Source: Planctomycetota bacterium (lineage in GTDB: Bacteria; Planctomycetota; Planctomycetia; Pirellulales; Lacipirellulaceae). Taken from it: DNA of 54,325 nt. The notes below the pieces were generated by a model that was not told the origin of the DNA, did not search any database, and worked only from the letters and a program-made list of their open reading frames with translations. Position numbers and translations under genes: made by a program. Within the stretch, counting starts at the first letter, position 1, and the number at the start of each line of letters is the position of its first letter. Below are positions 44,001 to 51,670 of the stretch, piece by piece. The stretch is taken from assembly GCA_013152205.1 (NCBI GenBank), contig JAADGV010000100.1, positions 1 through 54,325 of the forward strand. Reading direction: 5' to 3'.

Positions 44001-44381
44001 ATGGATGTCAACGCGATTCAGTTGAACACCTTCCGCCCTTTGCGAGCTGGCCAGGGTACGGTTGAGCAGCAGGTACAAGAAGCGAAGGAGTTGCAAGAGA
44101 CCTTTCGGACGTTTGTTGGCGAGTCGTTTTTTGGGCAGATGCTGAAGTCGATGAAAAGCACCGTCGGAAAGCCGGCCTATTTTCATGGTGGTCGGGCAGA
44201 GGAAATCTTCCAAGGGCAATTGAATCAGTCGATGGCGGAGGACATGACCAAAGCGAGCGCCGACACCATTGCCGATCCGATGTTTCGGCAGCAGTTTCCA
44301 CAGCAGGCGAAGTTGTTGCGCGAGGCTGAAGAGAATCAAAAGAGTGGTTTCGCTGACCTTGATCAGTTGCGCCGACGGTAA
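44001..44381 (+). CDS. flgJ: Rod-binding protein, FlgJ N-terminal domain only
   Basis: A 126-residue protein matching the rod-capping half of FlgJ: KELQETFRTFVGESFFGQML, KSMKSTVGKPAYFHGGRAEE and IFQGQLNQSMAEDMTKAS, the helical scaffold that caps the growing rod. The muramidase half found in enterobacterial FlgJ is absent, so cell-wall opening needs another enzyme; this is the usual form outside the Proteobacteria. ATG 44001 has no clear Shine-Dalgarno. An inverted-repeat element follows immediately. Confidence 0.85.
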   Translation: MDVNAIQLNTFRPLRAGQGTVEQQVQEAKELQETFRTFVGESFFGQMLKSMKSTVGKPAYFHGGRAEEIFQGQLNQSMAEDMTKASADTIADPMFRQQFPQQAKLLREAEENQKSGFADLDQLRRR

Positions 44382-44389
44382 GGCGTTTT

Positions 44390-44613
44390 CAGTAGTTCCA
44401 AATTCGTATCAGGGTGGCTGGGGTCAGGTTGTCCCAAGGCAGCTCAAATCCTGAGTGAGATGTTGCCGACAACCTGCCCCCAGTGCGTCACATACTACCA
44501 TTGCCACGTCCTGGGGGCAGTTGCCGGCCGCGTATTGCCAAAAGGTCGGGGGTAACTCCGGCAACCTGACCCCAGCCACCCAAGTCTACCACGGCTTGAA
44601 TTTGAAACTACTG
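44390..44613. repeat. Nested inverted-repeat element (MITE-like) between flgJ and flgN
   Basis: The outer arms CAGTAGTTCCAAATTC (44390-44405) and GAATTTGAAACTACTG (44598-44613) pair with one mismatch. The inner arms GGGTGGCTGGGGTCAGGTTG (44412-44431) and CAACCTGACCCCAGCCACCC (44562-44581) pair perfectly. Within lies a third, weaker pair with CAACCTGCCCCCAG and CTGGGGGCAGTTG. There is no ORF. It resembles a small non-autonomous mobile element or a dispersed repeat. Confidence 0.85.
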
Positions 44614-44672
44614 ATTGTAATAACAACTGGCCATCTGGGCCAAAAAAATAATCGAGTTGGAGAATCACCGGG

Positions 44673-45158
44673 ATGGATATCAACTGGGCGTCTGAACTTG
44701 CGGAACTGTTGGGCCGACTTTCAGAGACGCAAAACCAACTGCTAGCGTTGCTTGCCAGCAAACGCGAATTATTGATGCAACGCGACCACGAAGGGCTAGC
44801 ATCGCTGGCACCTCAGGAAGGGGCGCTGTGTGATGAACTCAAGTCGTGCTACGAGCAACGCCAGCACTTGTTGAAGCAAGCAGCAACGGCTGGTTTGCCC
44901 TCAGATAGCATTCAGTCGTTGGCGACGGCATTGCCTACAGAGCAGTCTCAAACGCTTCGTAAGCCAATCGATGAGTCAATCGAACGGTCGCGTCTGTTGA
45001 GGCATGAGAGCATTACTCAGTGGGTCGTGGTGCAGCGGACGATGCTTCATCTTTCTCAGATTCTAGAGATTATTGCTACTGGAGGCCAACCACAGCCGAC
45101 ATATGGAAAAGGCGGCGTACAAGAGAATAGTGGTGCGCTGATGGACCGGGCAGTTTAG
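44673..45158 (+). CDS. flgN: FlgN-like flagellar export chaperone
   Basis: A 161-residue, largely helical protein of FlgN type. It begins with WASELAELLGRLSETQNQLL, followed by ALLASKRELLMQRDHEGLAS, the coiled-coil start of the family, and has LSQILEIIA near the C-terminus. FlgN carries the hook-junction proteins FlgK and FlgL to the export apparatus; the next two genes encode exactly these. GGAG lies 11 bases before ATG 44673. Sequence similarity in this family is low, so the call rests mainly on context and helix pattern. Confidence 0.78.
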   Translation: MDINWASELAELLGRLSETQNQLLALLASKRELLMQRDHEGLASLAPQEGALCDELKSCYEQRQHLLKQAATAGLPSDSIQSLATALPTEQSQTLRKPIDESIERSRLLRHESITQWVVVQRTMLHLSQILEIIATGGQPQPTYGKGGVQENSGALMDRAV

Positions 45159-45174
45159 GTAAAGGAGGCGCGAG

Positions 45175-45232
45175 TTGTGGGGCGCTAGGCGCTAGTTTTC
45201 AATTTCAAAACTAGCACCTGGCGCCTCGCCAC
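45175..45232. repeat. Imperfect hairpin between flgN and flgK
   Basis: GTGGGGCGCTAGGCGCTAG followed by TTTT pairs, with a few mismatches, with AAAACTAGCACCTGGCGCC and TCGCCAC, around a short AATTTC loop. It lies 14-88 bases from the two genes and could stabilise or separate the transcript. It shares GGCGCTAG with the repeats at 19001 and 51118 but is not the same element. Confidence 0.65.
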
Positions 45233-45245
45233 TCCATACTCACAC

Positions 45246-46976
45246 ATGTCGATTTTCGGCTCAATTCAGATGGCGGGCAATACGCTGCAGGCGATGCAAA
45301 TCGGTCTGCAAGTGGTTGGTAACAATATTGCCAACGCCAATACGCCCGGTTTTGTGCGCGAGCGCGCGGTCTTTACCACGGCACCTGTCCAACGGATCGG
45401 TAATCTTACGCTCGGGCTGGGCGTTGAAATTGATGGCATTGTCCAGATTATCGACAAATCGCTTGAGAATCGGCTGCGCGATGCGGGCGGCGATCGAGCT
45501 AGCGCCGAAGTACAAGAAAAAGCCTACCAAGATATTCAGACGGCCCTTGGGGAACTGACCGAATTTGATATCAGTACGGCGATCACCGACTTCGTCAACA
45601 GTCTCGACCAAGTCGCTCAGAACCCCGAAGACATTGACATACGCAATCTGGCAATCGGAAATGGTGTCCGACTTGCGGAGCGAATCAGCAGCTTAGACCG
45701 CCGGGTGACCACCGTCTATCGCGACTTTAGCGATCGAGTGGAGAATGTTGCTGACGAGATCAACACGCTGAGCGAGCAGATACGCCAACTGAACTTGAAA
45801 GTGGTAACAGCAGAAGGCGGTGGCGGAGGTAGGGGAGAGGCCGGTGGACTCCGTAGTCAGCGTAGCGAGGCGTTGAAGCAGTTAGCGCAGATTGCAGACA
45901 TCACGATTAACGAACAAGAAACAGGTTCTGTCAATGTTTCTCTCAATGGCGCGATATTGATTTTTGAAGGAACGCGTCAAGAAGTTGAAGCGGTTTCGAC
46001 CACCGACAATGGTTTGAAAACGACAACGGTCCGTTTCGTCGAGAATGGAAGTCCGCTTTCGGTCGGTGGCGGAGAGCTTCAAGGTCTGTACGAAGCACGC
46101 GATACGATTGCTGGTGGTTTTTTAGACGGGCTCGATGAGTTTGCTTCGACTCTGGCCTTTGAGTTCAATAAGATCTACTCGCTGGGGCAGGGGATCGAAG
46201 GGTTTAGTGAAGTAACGGGAACGGCTCGTGTCTCCGACCCGAATGCCGTGCTAAATAATGCAGGATTAGACTTTACACCGGTCAACGGAAGCTTCAATCT
46301 GTTGGTGAAAAATTCTGCTACAGGTGTAGCGGGGACTACCGAGACGTATACGATCTCGGTCGATCTGAATGGTCTCGATGGAAACGACACCACGCTCGCT
46401 TCGCTGGCTAGTGCGTTGGATGCGGTCGACGGGATTTCCTCAGAGGTTTCGATTGATAACGAGTTGGTGATTCGAAGCGATTCGCAGGATATTGAGTTCA
46501 GCTTCGAGTTGGAAGCGGGCTCCAAAGATAGCAATGTGTTAGCCGCCTTGGGGATCAATACCTTTTTTACCGGCTCGTCGGCTAGAACCTTGGGCGTGAA
46601 CGAGGTTCTCACAGCCGATCGTCAGGGGGGGGCAAAATTTGCCGCTAGCCTCAGTGGGATCGGCGAAGGTGTGGGGAATGCCAATCGATTAACTGGTTTC
46701 TACGATGAGTCGATCGAGGGCCTCGGCGACAAAACAATTCGTGGGGCTTACGACCAATTGGTCAATCAAACGACCCAAGGGGCAACCATCGCTACCGCAG
46801 TAGCCGACGGGTTGCGTGTTTTTGAAGGGACGCTTCAGGCCAGTGTGCAAGCGGTGAGCGGAGTGAATATCGATGAAGAAGCCATCGATATGCTCCAATT
46901 GCAGCGAATCTACCAAGCCTCTGCCCGATACATACAAACTTTGTCTGAGTTGCTTGATGTGATTGTGAATTTGTAA
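45246..46976 (+). CDS. flgK: Flagellar hook-associated protein 1, FlgK
   Basis: A 576-residue hook-filament junction protein. The N-terminus has LQAMQIGLQVVGNNIANANT followed by PGFVRERAVFTT, the shared axial-protein motif. The C-terminus has VSGVNIDEEAIDMLQLQRIY followed by QASARYIQTLSELLDVIVNL, the typical FlgK coil. SALDAVDGISSEVSIDNELV in the centre looks like a flagellin_IN-type insertion. Length is normal for the family. No Shine-Dalgarno before ATG 45246. Confidence 0.93.
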   Translation: MSIFGSIQMAGNTLQAMQIGLQVVGNNIANANTPGFVRERAVFTTAPVQRIGNLTLGLGVEIDGIVQIIDKSLENRLRDAGGDRASAEVQEKAYQDIQTALGELTEFDISTAITDFVNSLDQVAQNPEDIDIRNLAIGNGVRLAERISSLDRRVTTVYRDFSDRVENVADEINTLSEQIRQLNLKVVTAEGGGGGRGEAGGLRSQRSEALKQLAQIADITINEQETGSVNVSLNGAILIFEGTRQEVEAVSTTDNGLKTTTVRFVENGSPLSVGGGELQGLYEARDTIAGGFLDGLDEFASTLAFEFNKIYSLGQGIEGFSEVTGTARVSDPNAVLNNAGLDFTPVNGSFNLLVKNSATGVAGTTETYTISVDLNGLDGNDTTLASLASALDAVDGISSEVSIDNELVIRSDSQDIEFSFELEAGSKDSNVLAALGINTFFTGSSARTLGVNEVLTADRQGGAKFAASLSGIGEGVGNANRLTGFYDESIEGLGDKTIRGAYDQLVNQTTQGATIATAVADGLRVFEGTLQASVQAVSGVNIDEEAIDMLQLQRIYQASARYIQTLSELLDVIVNL

Positions 46977-47058
46977 TGCAAGAGGACCGAAGTCAGGCCA
47001 AAGAATCCCCTGCCTCCTCAATCCCCAATCCCCAATCCCTAACCCCCAGCCCCCCACC

Positions 47059-50040
47059 ATGGCCGGCATCATCCCTATTCCGACGACCCGCATTAGCAGC
47101 GCGTTAATGACGCAGCGGCTTACTCAGCAGGTTCAGGGCGATCAGATCGATCTGTTTCGGTTGCAACAGCAGATTAGCACGGGGCAGCGTATTGTCTTGC
47201 CGAGCGACGATGCGCCTGCGGCTTTACGCGCCATCACTCTTCAACGGTTGCTCGAACGGAAGGGGCAACTCGAAAGCAACGTCGCTTCGGGGCAAACGTA
47301 CTTGGTGAACACCGATAGTACGCTCAACGATGTTGCGAACAAGCTTAACGAGATCAAGAGTGCCACGCTTGGTGTTGTTGGTACGGTTTCGAGCCAAGAA
47401 GAACGCGATGAGGCAATTTCTAAAATCAACGAAGCCCTGAGTTCCCTGGTGGGGCTAGGCAATCAGAAGTTTCAAGGCCGGTATCTTTTCGCTGGCTCGC
47501 AGACGAGCCGGTTGCCATACTCGTTTGACGGCGATAATGTTGTCTACTTTGGCGACGATAGGGCGGTGCGTAATTATTCGAATATAGGCGTGTTATTTGA
47601 TAGCAATGCGACCGGTCAGGCCGTGTTCGGCGGCATTTCGGAAGCGGTGCAGGGGAACGTCGACCTTGATCCCGAGTTGAATTTCAGTACCCAGCTTGGC
47701 AGCTTGCGTGGCGGTCGAGGGATTAAGCCCAATGGTGCGATTTCGATCTCGGACGGTACCAACACGTCGATCATCGATTTGAGCAATGCGGCGACGATTG
47801 GTGATGTGGTTCGGTTGATTGAAGAGAACCCGCCAACAAGCCAGGCCGTCGAGGTACGGGTTTCGGCTACGGGACTGAACCTGCAATTTGCCTCGGGTAG
47901 CAACATCATTGTCAACGAAGTTGGCAATGGCACGACGGCTCGAGAGCTAGGAATTCTTGAAGAAACCGGCGCTGCGATCCGAGTTGGTGATGACCTCGAT
48001 CCCAAATTATTGAGAACGACCTCGCTCGATAATATTTTGGGTTCGAAGGCACGTACGGTTATCGAGTCGGGGGCATCGGGTGACAACGCCGATATTCTGC
48101 TCACGGCAGGTGTGAACGGGGTTGATTTGAATGGCGTGTCGGTCCAATTTGTGAACGACGGTTTGCTTACGGCTCAGTCGGGGCTTTCCTCGGGTAACGA
48201 GATTGCCGAATACGATGCCAGCGCGCGATCTTCCAGCGCGGCGTTGACATTCTCGGGGCTTGGAAACGACCTTATTGTTACCGCAGTGGTTCCAGGCGTG
48301 GCAACCAATAATGTTCAGATCAACATTACGGATGGTGGAGCCATCGGCGATGCAGCGGCTGTCAGTTACGATGCGGTTACAAAGGTTCTAACAATTGCCG
48401 TTGATAACACCGGAGCCACCACCGCACAGACGGTGATCGACGAGATTGCGTTGACGGGTGTTTTTACGGCGGTACATGACAATAGTGTGGAAGGGGTATT
48501 CGACCCAGCTGCAACGATCGATGCCAGCGAGATTGGGATTGTTCAAGGAAACACGGGCAATAGTGGGGGGGCTGCCAAAACGCTTTATGTGCGGATTGCC
48601 CCGGGGTCGTCGACCGCGAACGATGTGATTTCAGCAATCAATACCGAAGGAACATTCTCGGCGGTCGCCGATCTGTCGGATTCGACTTCTTCGTCGGCAG
48701 CGGGTACTGGCTTGGTCAATTTGAACGCGAATCCCGCGATAACCTCGGGAGGTTCAGGCGTTGCGTTCGATCAGACGTCAGGCATTCGCGTGGTCAATGG
48801 TGGCGAGACCTATGACATCCGGTTTGGTTCGGCAGAAACTGTCGAGGACTTGCTAAACACGATCAACAGTTCTGATGCAGGGCTGGTGGCAGAGATTAAC
48901 GCCGACAGCACAGGGATCAACGTACGTTCGCGCTTGAGCGGCAATCCACTTCAGATTGGCGAACTTGACGGCGGGCAGACGGCGACTCAGTTGGGCATCC
49001 GTACGTTCAATGCGAATACGACTTTGAACGAGTTGAACTATGGGGTAGGGGTGCCGACGTTTGGCGGTTTCGAGTTGCCGACGACTGATGGCAATGATAT
49101 TACGATTCGCACGATCGACAACCAGGAATTCAATATCGATTTGAGTGGCGCTAGTTCTATTAGCGACGTGATTGATGCGATTAATGCCGCCACTGGTGCA
49201 AGCGTAACCGCGTCGGCAGTCTCAACCGGCAATGTGACGGTGGTGCAATTGGTCGACAATAGTGTTGCTGGGGCCGAGCAATTTACCATCGTCCAAGAGA
49301 CAGGGAGTCTCGCCGCGAAATACTTGGGGCTTATTCCCAACGATAGCTCGACACAATTCGAGAGTTTGACAAACACGGTTGTTGGCAGTGATGCCAGCTA
49401 CACAGATTTTACGATCACGGCAAAGAATGGCCAAACATTCAGTGTTGATCTAAGTACCTCGAATACTGTTGGAGATGCCCTCACCCAGATCAACAACGCT
49501 TTGGCCTCGGTGAACGTAACGGCCCAGTTGGCAGCGAGTGGCAATGGCATCGAATTGATCGATACGACCGGTGGCGGCGGTCCTTTGACGGTAGCCGGGG
49601 TCGGAAACAGTCAGACGGCAGAATTTTTGGGGCTCGTACCCAAGGGTCAAACCACCAATTCAACAACTACCAACACTCTCACCGGCGAAGATCGCAACTA
49701 TCTAGAAACCGAGAGTGTCTTTAACACGCTCATCAGCCTTCGAGATGCTTTGGAAGCCAACGACCTTCCTGCGATTACGCGTGCTGCGGCCAAGATCGAC
49801 GATGATATCGATCGGGTCACTTCTGCTCGGGCCGAGGTGGGGGCTCGCGGGCGCGGTCTCGATCTAACGCTTCTTAGCCTGCAAAGCGAGGAGATCCAGC
49901 TTCGCTCGGCCCTGTCTGAAGAAATCGACGTTGATTTGGTCGAGGCGATCTCGGAACTTACTTCCCGGCAGGTTTCGCTCGAGGCTTCGCTGAGAGTGTC
50001 AGCCAATCTGTTGCAGCTCACACTACTCAACTTCATTTAG
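47059..50040 (+). CDS. flgL: Very large flagellar hook-associated protein 3, FlgL
   Basis: A 993-residue FlgL; the usual length is about 300-500. The ends are typical: TQQVQGDQIDLFRLQQQIST and GQRIVLPSDDAPAALRAITL at the start, and VGARGRGLDLTLLSLQSEEI with ALSEEIDVDLVEAISELTSR at the end. The centre holds several flagellin_IN-like repeats, each a strand-helix-strand of about 50-60 residues: TIGDVVRLIEENPP, TAQTVIDEIALTG, VEDLLNTINSSDAG, ISDVIDAINAATG and VGDALTQINNALAS. The surface-exposed part of the junction would be much enlarged. No Shine-Dalgarno; a C-rich run precedes ATG 47059. Confidence 0.9.
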   Translation: MAGIIPIPTTRISSALMTQRLTQQVQGDQIDLFRLQQQISTGQRIVLPSDDAPAALRAITLQRLLERKGQLESNVASGQTYLVNTDSTLNDVANKLNEIKSATLGVVGTVSSQEERDEAISKINEALSSLVGLGNQKFQGRYLFAGSQTSRLPYSFDGDNVVYFGDDRAVRNYSNIGVLFDSNATGQAVFGGISEAVQGNVDLDPELNFSTQLGSLRGGRGIKPNGAISISDGTNTSIIDLSNAATIGDVVRLIEENPPTSQAVEVRVSATGLNLQFASGSNIIVNEVGNGTTARELGILEETGAAIRVGDDLDPKLLRTTSLDNILGSKARTVIESGASGDNADILLTAGVNGVDLNGVSVQFVNDGLLTAQSGLSSGNEIAEYDASARSSSAALTFSGLGNDLIVTAVVPGVATNNVQINITDGGAIGDAAAVSYDAVTKVLTIAVDNTGATTAQTVIDEIALTGVFTAVHDNSVEGVFDPAATIDASEIGIVQGNTGNSGGAAKTLYVRIAPGSSTANDVISAINTEGTFSAVADLSDSTSSSAAGTGLVNLNANPAITSGGSGVAFDQTSGIRVVNGGETYDIRFGSAETVEDLLNTINSSDAGLVAEINADSTGINVRSRLSGNPLQIGELDGGQTATQLGIRTFNANTTLNELNYGVGVPTFGGFELPTTDGNDITIRTIDNQEFNIDLSGASSISDVIDAINAATGASVTASAVSTGNVTVVQLVDNSVAGAEQFTIVQETGSLAAKYLGLIPNDSSTQFESLTNTVVGSDASYTDFTITAKNGQTFSVDLSTSNTVGDALTQINNALASVNVTAQLAASGNGIELIDTTGGGGPLTVAGVGNSQTAEFLGLVPKGQTTNSTTTNTLTGEDRNYLETESVFNTLISLRDALEANDLPAITRAAAKIDDDIDRVTSARAEVGARGRGLDLTLLSLQSEEIQLRSALSEEIDVDLVEAISELTSRQVSLEASLRVSANLLQLTLLNFI

Positions 50041-50275
50041 CCAGATTTACTGGCTTTCCTATCCCCCCGCCGTCGATACTACCCAGGAGTCGGTAATTGA
50101 TGCGCTTGTAGCGCCGACAGCCGACGTACGTGCCTGAGTGCCAATTGCACAAACGCGTGCCTATCGTTTTCTCTGCGATTTGCAGTCGGAGTGACGGGCA
50201 CGCATTTTGGTAATTAGCGCTAGATTATGGATAAGGCATAGCTGTAAGCAAGTCATGGAAGGCGTGGGTAGGCAA

Positions 50276-50716
50276 ATGGATGTCTTAACAACCCGTTTTG
50301 GGACGCTATCGGTCCCTCCGCAAGACGAACTGTATTTCGACCAAGGGCTGATCGGGCTCGAGGATTGCCGACGTTGGGTCGTGCTAACCGATTCTGACAA
50401 TCTGGCCTTGGGTTGGTTGCAGAGTCTCGATCATGGACATATCGCGATGGGCATTGTGAGTCCAAGACGATTTGTGTCGGATTATCAGCTTCGTGTCGAT
50501 CGTAGCGATTTGCGGACTCTTGAACTTGCAACCGAGCGCGATGCCGAAGTTGCTGTGATTGCCAGTCGGCAGTCGAGTGGTCTCACACTGAATTTACGTG
50601 CCCCGCTAGTAATCAATGTCGAAAATCGACGTGGTTGCCAAGTGGTTGCCAAGGATTCGTACCCAGTGCAGTTTCCGCTTTCTTCGCCAACGGTCCCACT
50701 GCGGCGGACGGCGTAA
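50276..50716 (+). CDS. fliW: Flagellar assembly factor FliW
   Basis: A 146-residue FliW, which binds flagellin and also CsrA: when flagellin is exported, FliW is freed, binds CsrA and relieves its block on flagellin mRNA. Family features are YFDQGLIGLEDCRRWVVL, LGWLQSLDHGHIAMGIVSPR, and VAVIASRQSSGLTLNLRAPL with VINVENRRGCQVV. I start it at ATG 50276 (MDVLTTRFG), where FliW usually begins; upstream ATGs at 50255 and 50207 are in frame. csrA and the flagellin gene follow, as expected for this switch. Confidence 0.93.
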   Translation: MDVLTTRFGTLSVPPQDELYFDQGLIGLEDCRRWVVLTDSDNLALGWLQSLDHGHIAMGIVSPRRFVSDYQLRVDRSDLRTLELATERDAEVAVIASRQSSGLTLNLRAPLVINVENRRGCQVVAKDSYPVQFPLSSPTVPLRRTA

Positions 50717-50851
50717 GCAGCGTAGCGATGTAGCAAAGTTGGCAGCGAGCGGCGTTAGGTCGAGTTGAGCTTTTAGATTCCCCCCCCGAACAACCCATAA
50801 AATCCCTTCACGATGGCGGCGTTTGCCCCCGTGTGTGGCGAGGAGTGTAAG

Positions 50852-51091
50852 ATGTTGGTTCTGTCGAGACAACGCGACGAGAGCATTATCATAGGCGACA
50901 ATGTCGTCATAACCATCGTCGACGTCCGGGGGGACAAGGTGAAGCTGGGCATCGAAGCGCCGAAAGAGATCCCCGTGCATCGCCAGGAAGTCTATGAGGC
51001 GATCCAGCGCGAAAATCGCCAAGCGGCGCTGCTCAAACCGCACGATGCCAAGCTGTTAGGCCCCAACGCCGGGGCCAGCGAACAGACTTAG
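50852..51091 (+). CDS. csrA: Carbon storage/translation regulator CsrA
   Basis: A 79-residue RNA-binding regulator with the full CsrA core: [20 protein letters not shown], then [20 protein letters not shown] and [20 protein letters not shown]. Both RNA-contact patches are present (the Leu4-Arg6 region and the Arg-Glu-x-x-x-Arg tail beginning HRQEVY). The tail is longer than in E. coli (61 residues), as in FliW-controlled CsrA, whose extension binds FliW. GAGGAG lies before ATG 50852. It would bind GGA motifs in the flagellin leader. Confidence 0.95.
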   Translation: MLVLSRQRDESIIIGDNVVITIVDVRGDKVKLGIEAPKEIPVHRQEVYEAIQRENRQAALLKPHDAKLLGPNAGASEQT

Positions 51092-51117
51092 GATAGCGTC
51101 GCAGCTTGATTTTCGAG

Positions 51118-51189
51118 TTGAGCAAATTAGCCGCTTTGGCGCTAGCCATGGTTTTTCCTGCCTTAACCGGGGCTAATCCGAAAATTGAA
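51118..51189. repeat. Decayed copy of the 19001 palindromic repeat
   Basis: The left part (TTGAGCAAATTAGCCGCTTT, then GGCGCTAGCCATGGTT) matches 19001-19036 with few changes. The right arm is mostly deleted; only CTTAACCGGGGCTAATCC and AAAATTGAA remain. It starts 27 bases after the csrA stop codon. Confidence 0.8.
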
Positions 51190-51670
51190 CTGCGGCAGAA
51201 CACGAGGGCAAGCTGCCACGTCTTTTCTGGCTTTCTTTTCAAAGCCTTTGGTCAGCGTCGGGGCGCTATCGGGTATCGACTTTGCTGGCAGTGCTGGCTG
51301 GGTATAGCGTGGATGCAATTTGTCTCAAATTCCATGAGAAAAGCACGGTTCCATCTAAAGCACCCATTTTACCAAGACGATATCAGCCCTTAGACGGTCC
51401 GCCAGTCGGAGTAAGCGTTTATCAGTTTTCTGATGCACTGCTCGAAAAGCGTCCTAGAGTTGCTTAGCCGATTTTTTCGGACAACCAACAACAGGGCGGG
51501 GCGAGATGGATGCCGAGGGCCGTCACCAACGATAGGACAACGGTGAAGTTTACTAGCGAGGGAGTGTCCTCGGCGCCGTGTGATGAAACATGTGAAGGGC
51601 CGGAGTCGTCGGACTCCCCAGATCCGGTCTTCCGTAGAAAACTGGTTTTTTTAACAGGGGTGTTTGAACA
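51190..51670 (+). promoter_or_regulatory. Flagellin promoter and mRNA leader region
   Basis: About 480 bases with no gene. The flagellin transcript should begin here, but neither a good sigma-28 nor a sigma-54 promoter could be placed; GCCGATTT at 51468-51475 resembles the sigma-28 -10 element but has no matching -35. A small hairpin GGAGT-CGTCGG-ACTCC (51602-51617) has GGA at its base, and AGGGG lies about 10 bases before ATG 51671. Both are plausible CsrA contact points (inference). Confidence 0.45.

Noticed and set aside
46977..47058. CAATCCCC repeats before flgL as a phase-variation tract
   Set aside because: Only three short imperfect units, outside the coding frame; more likely simple low-complexity sequence.
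51440..51480. Sigma-28 promoter for the flagellin gene
   Set aside because: GCCGATTT fits the -10 element but nothing at the proper distance resembles TAAAGTTT.
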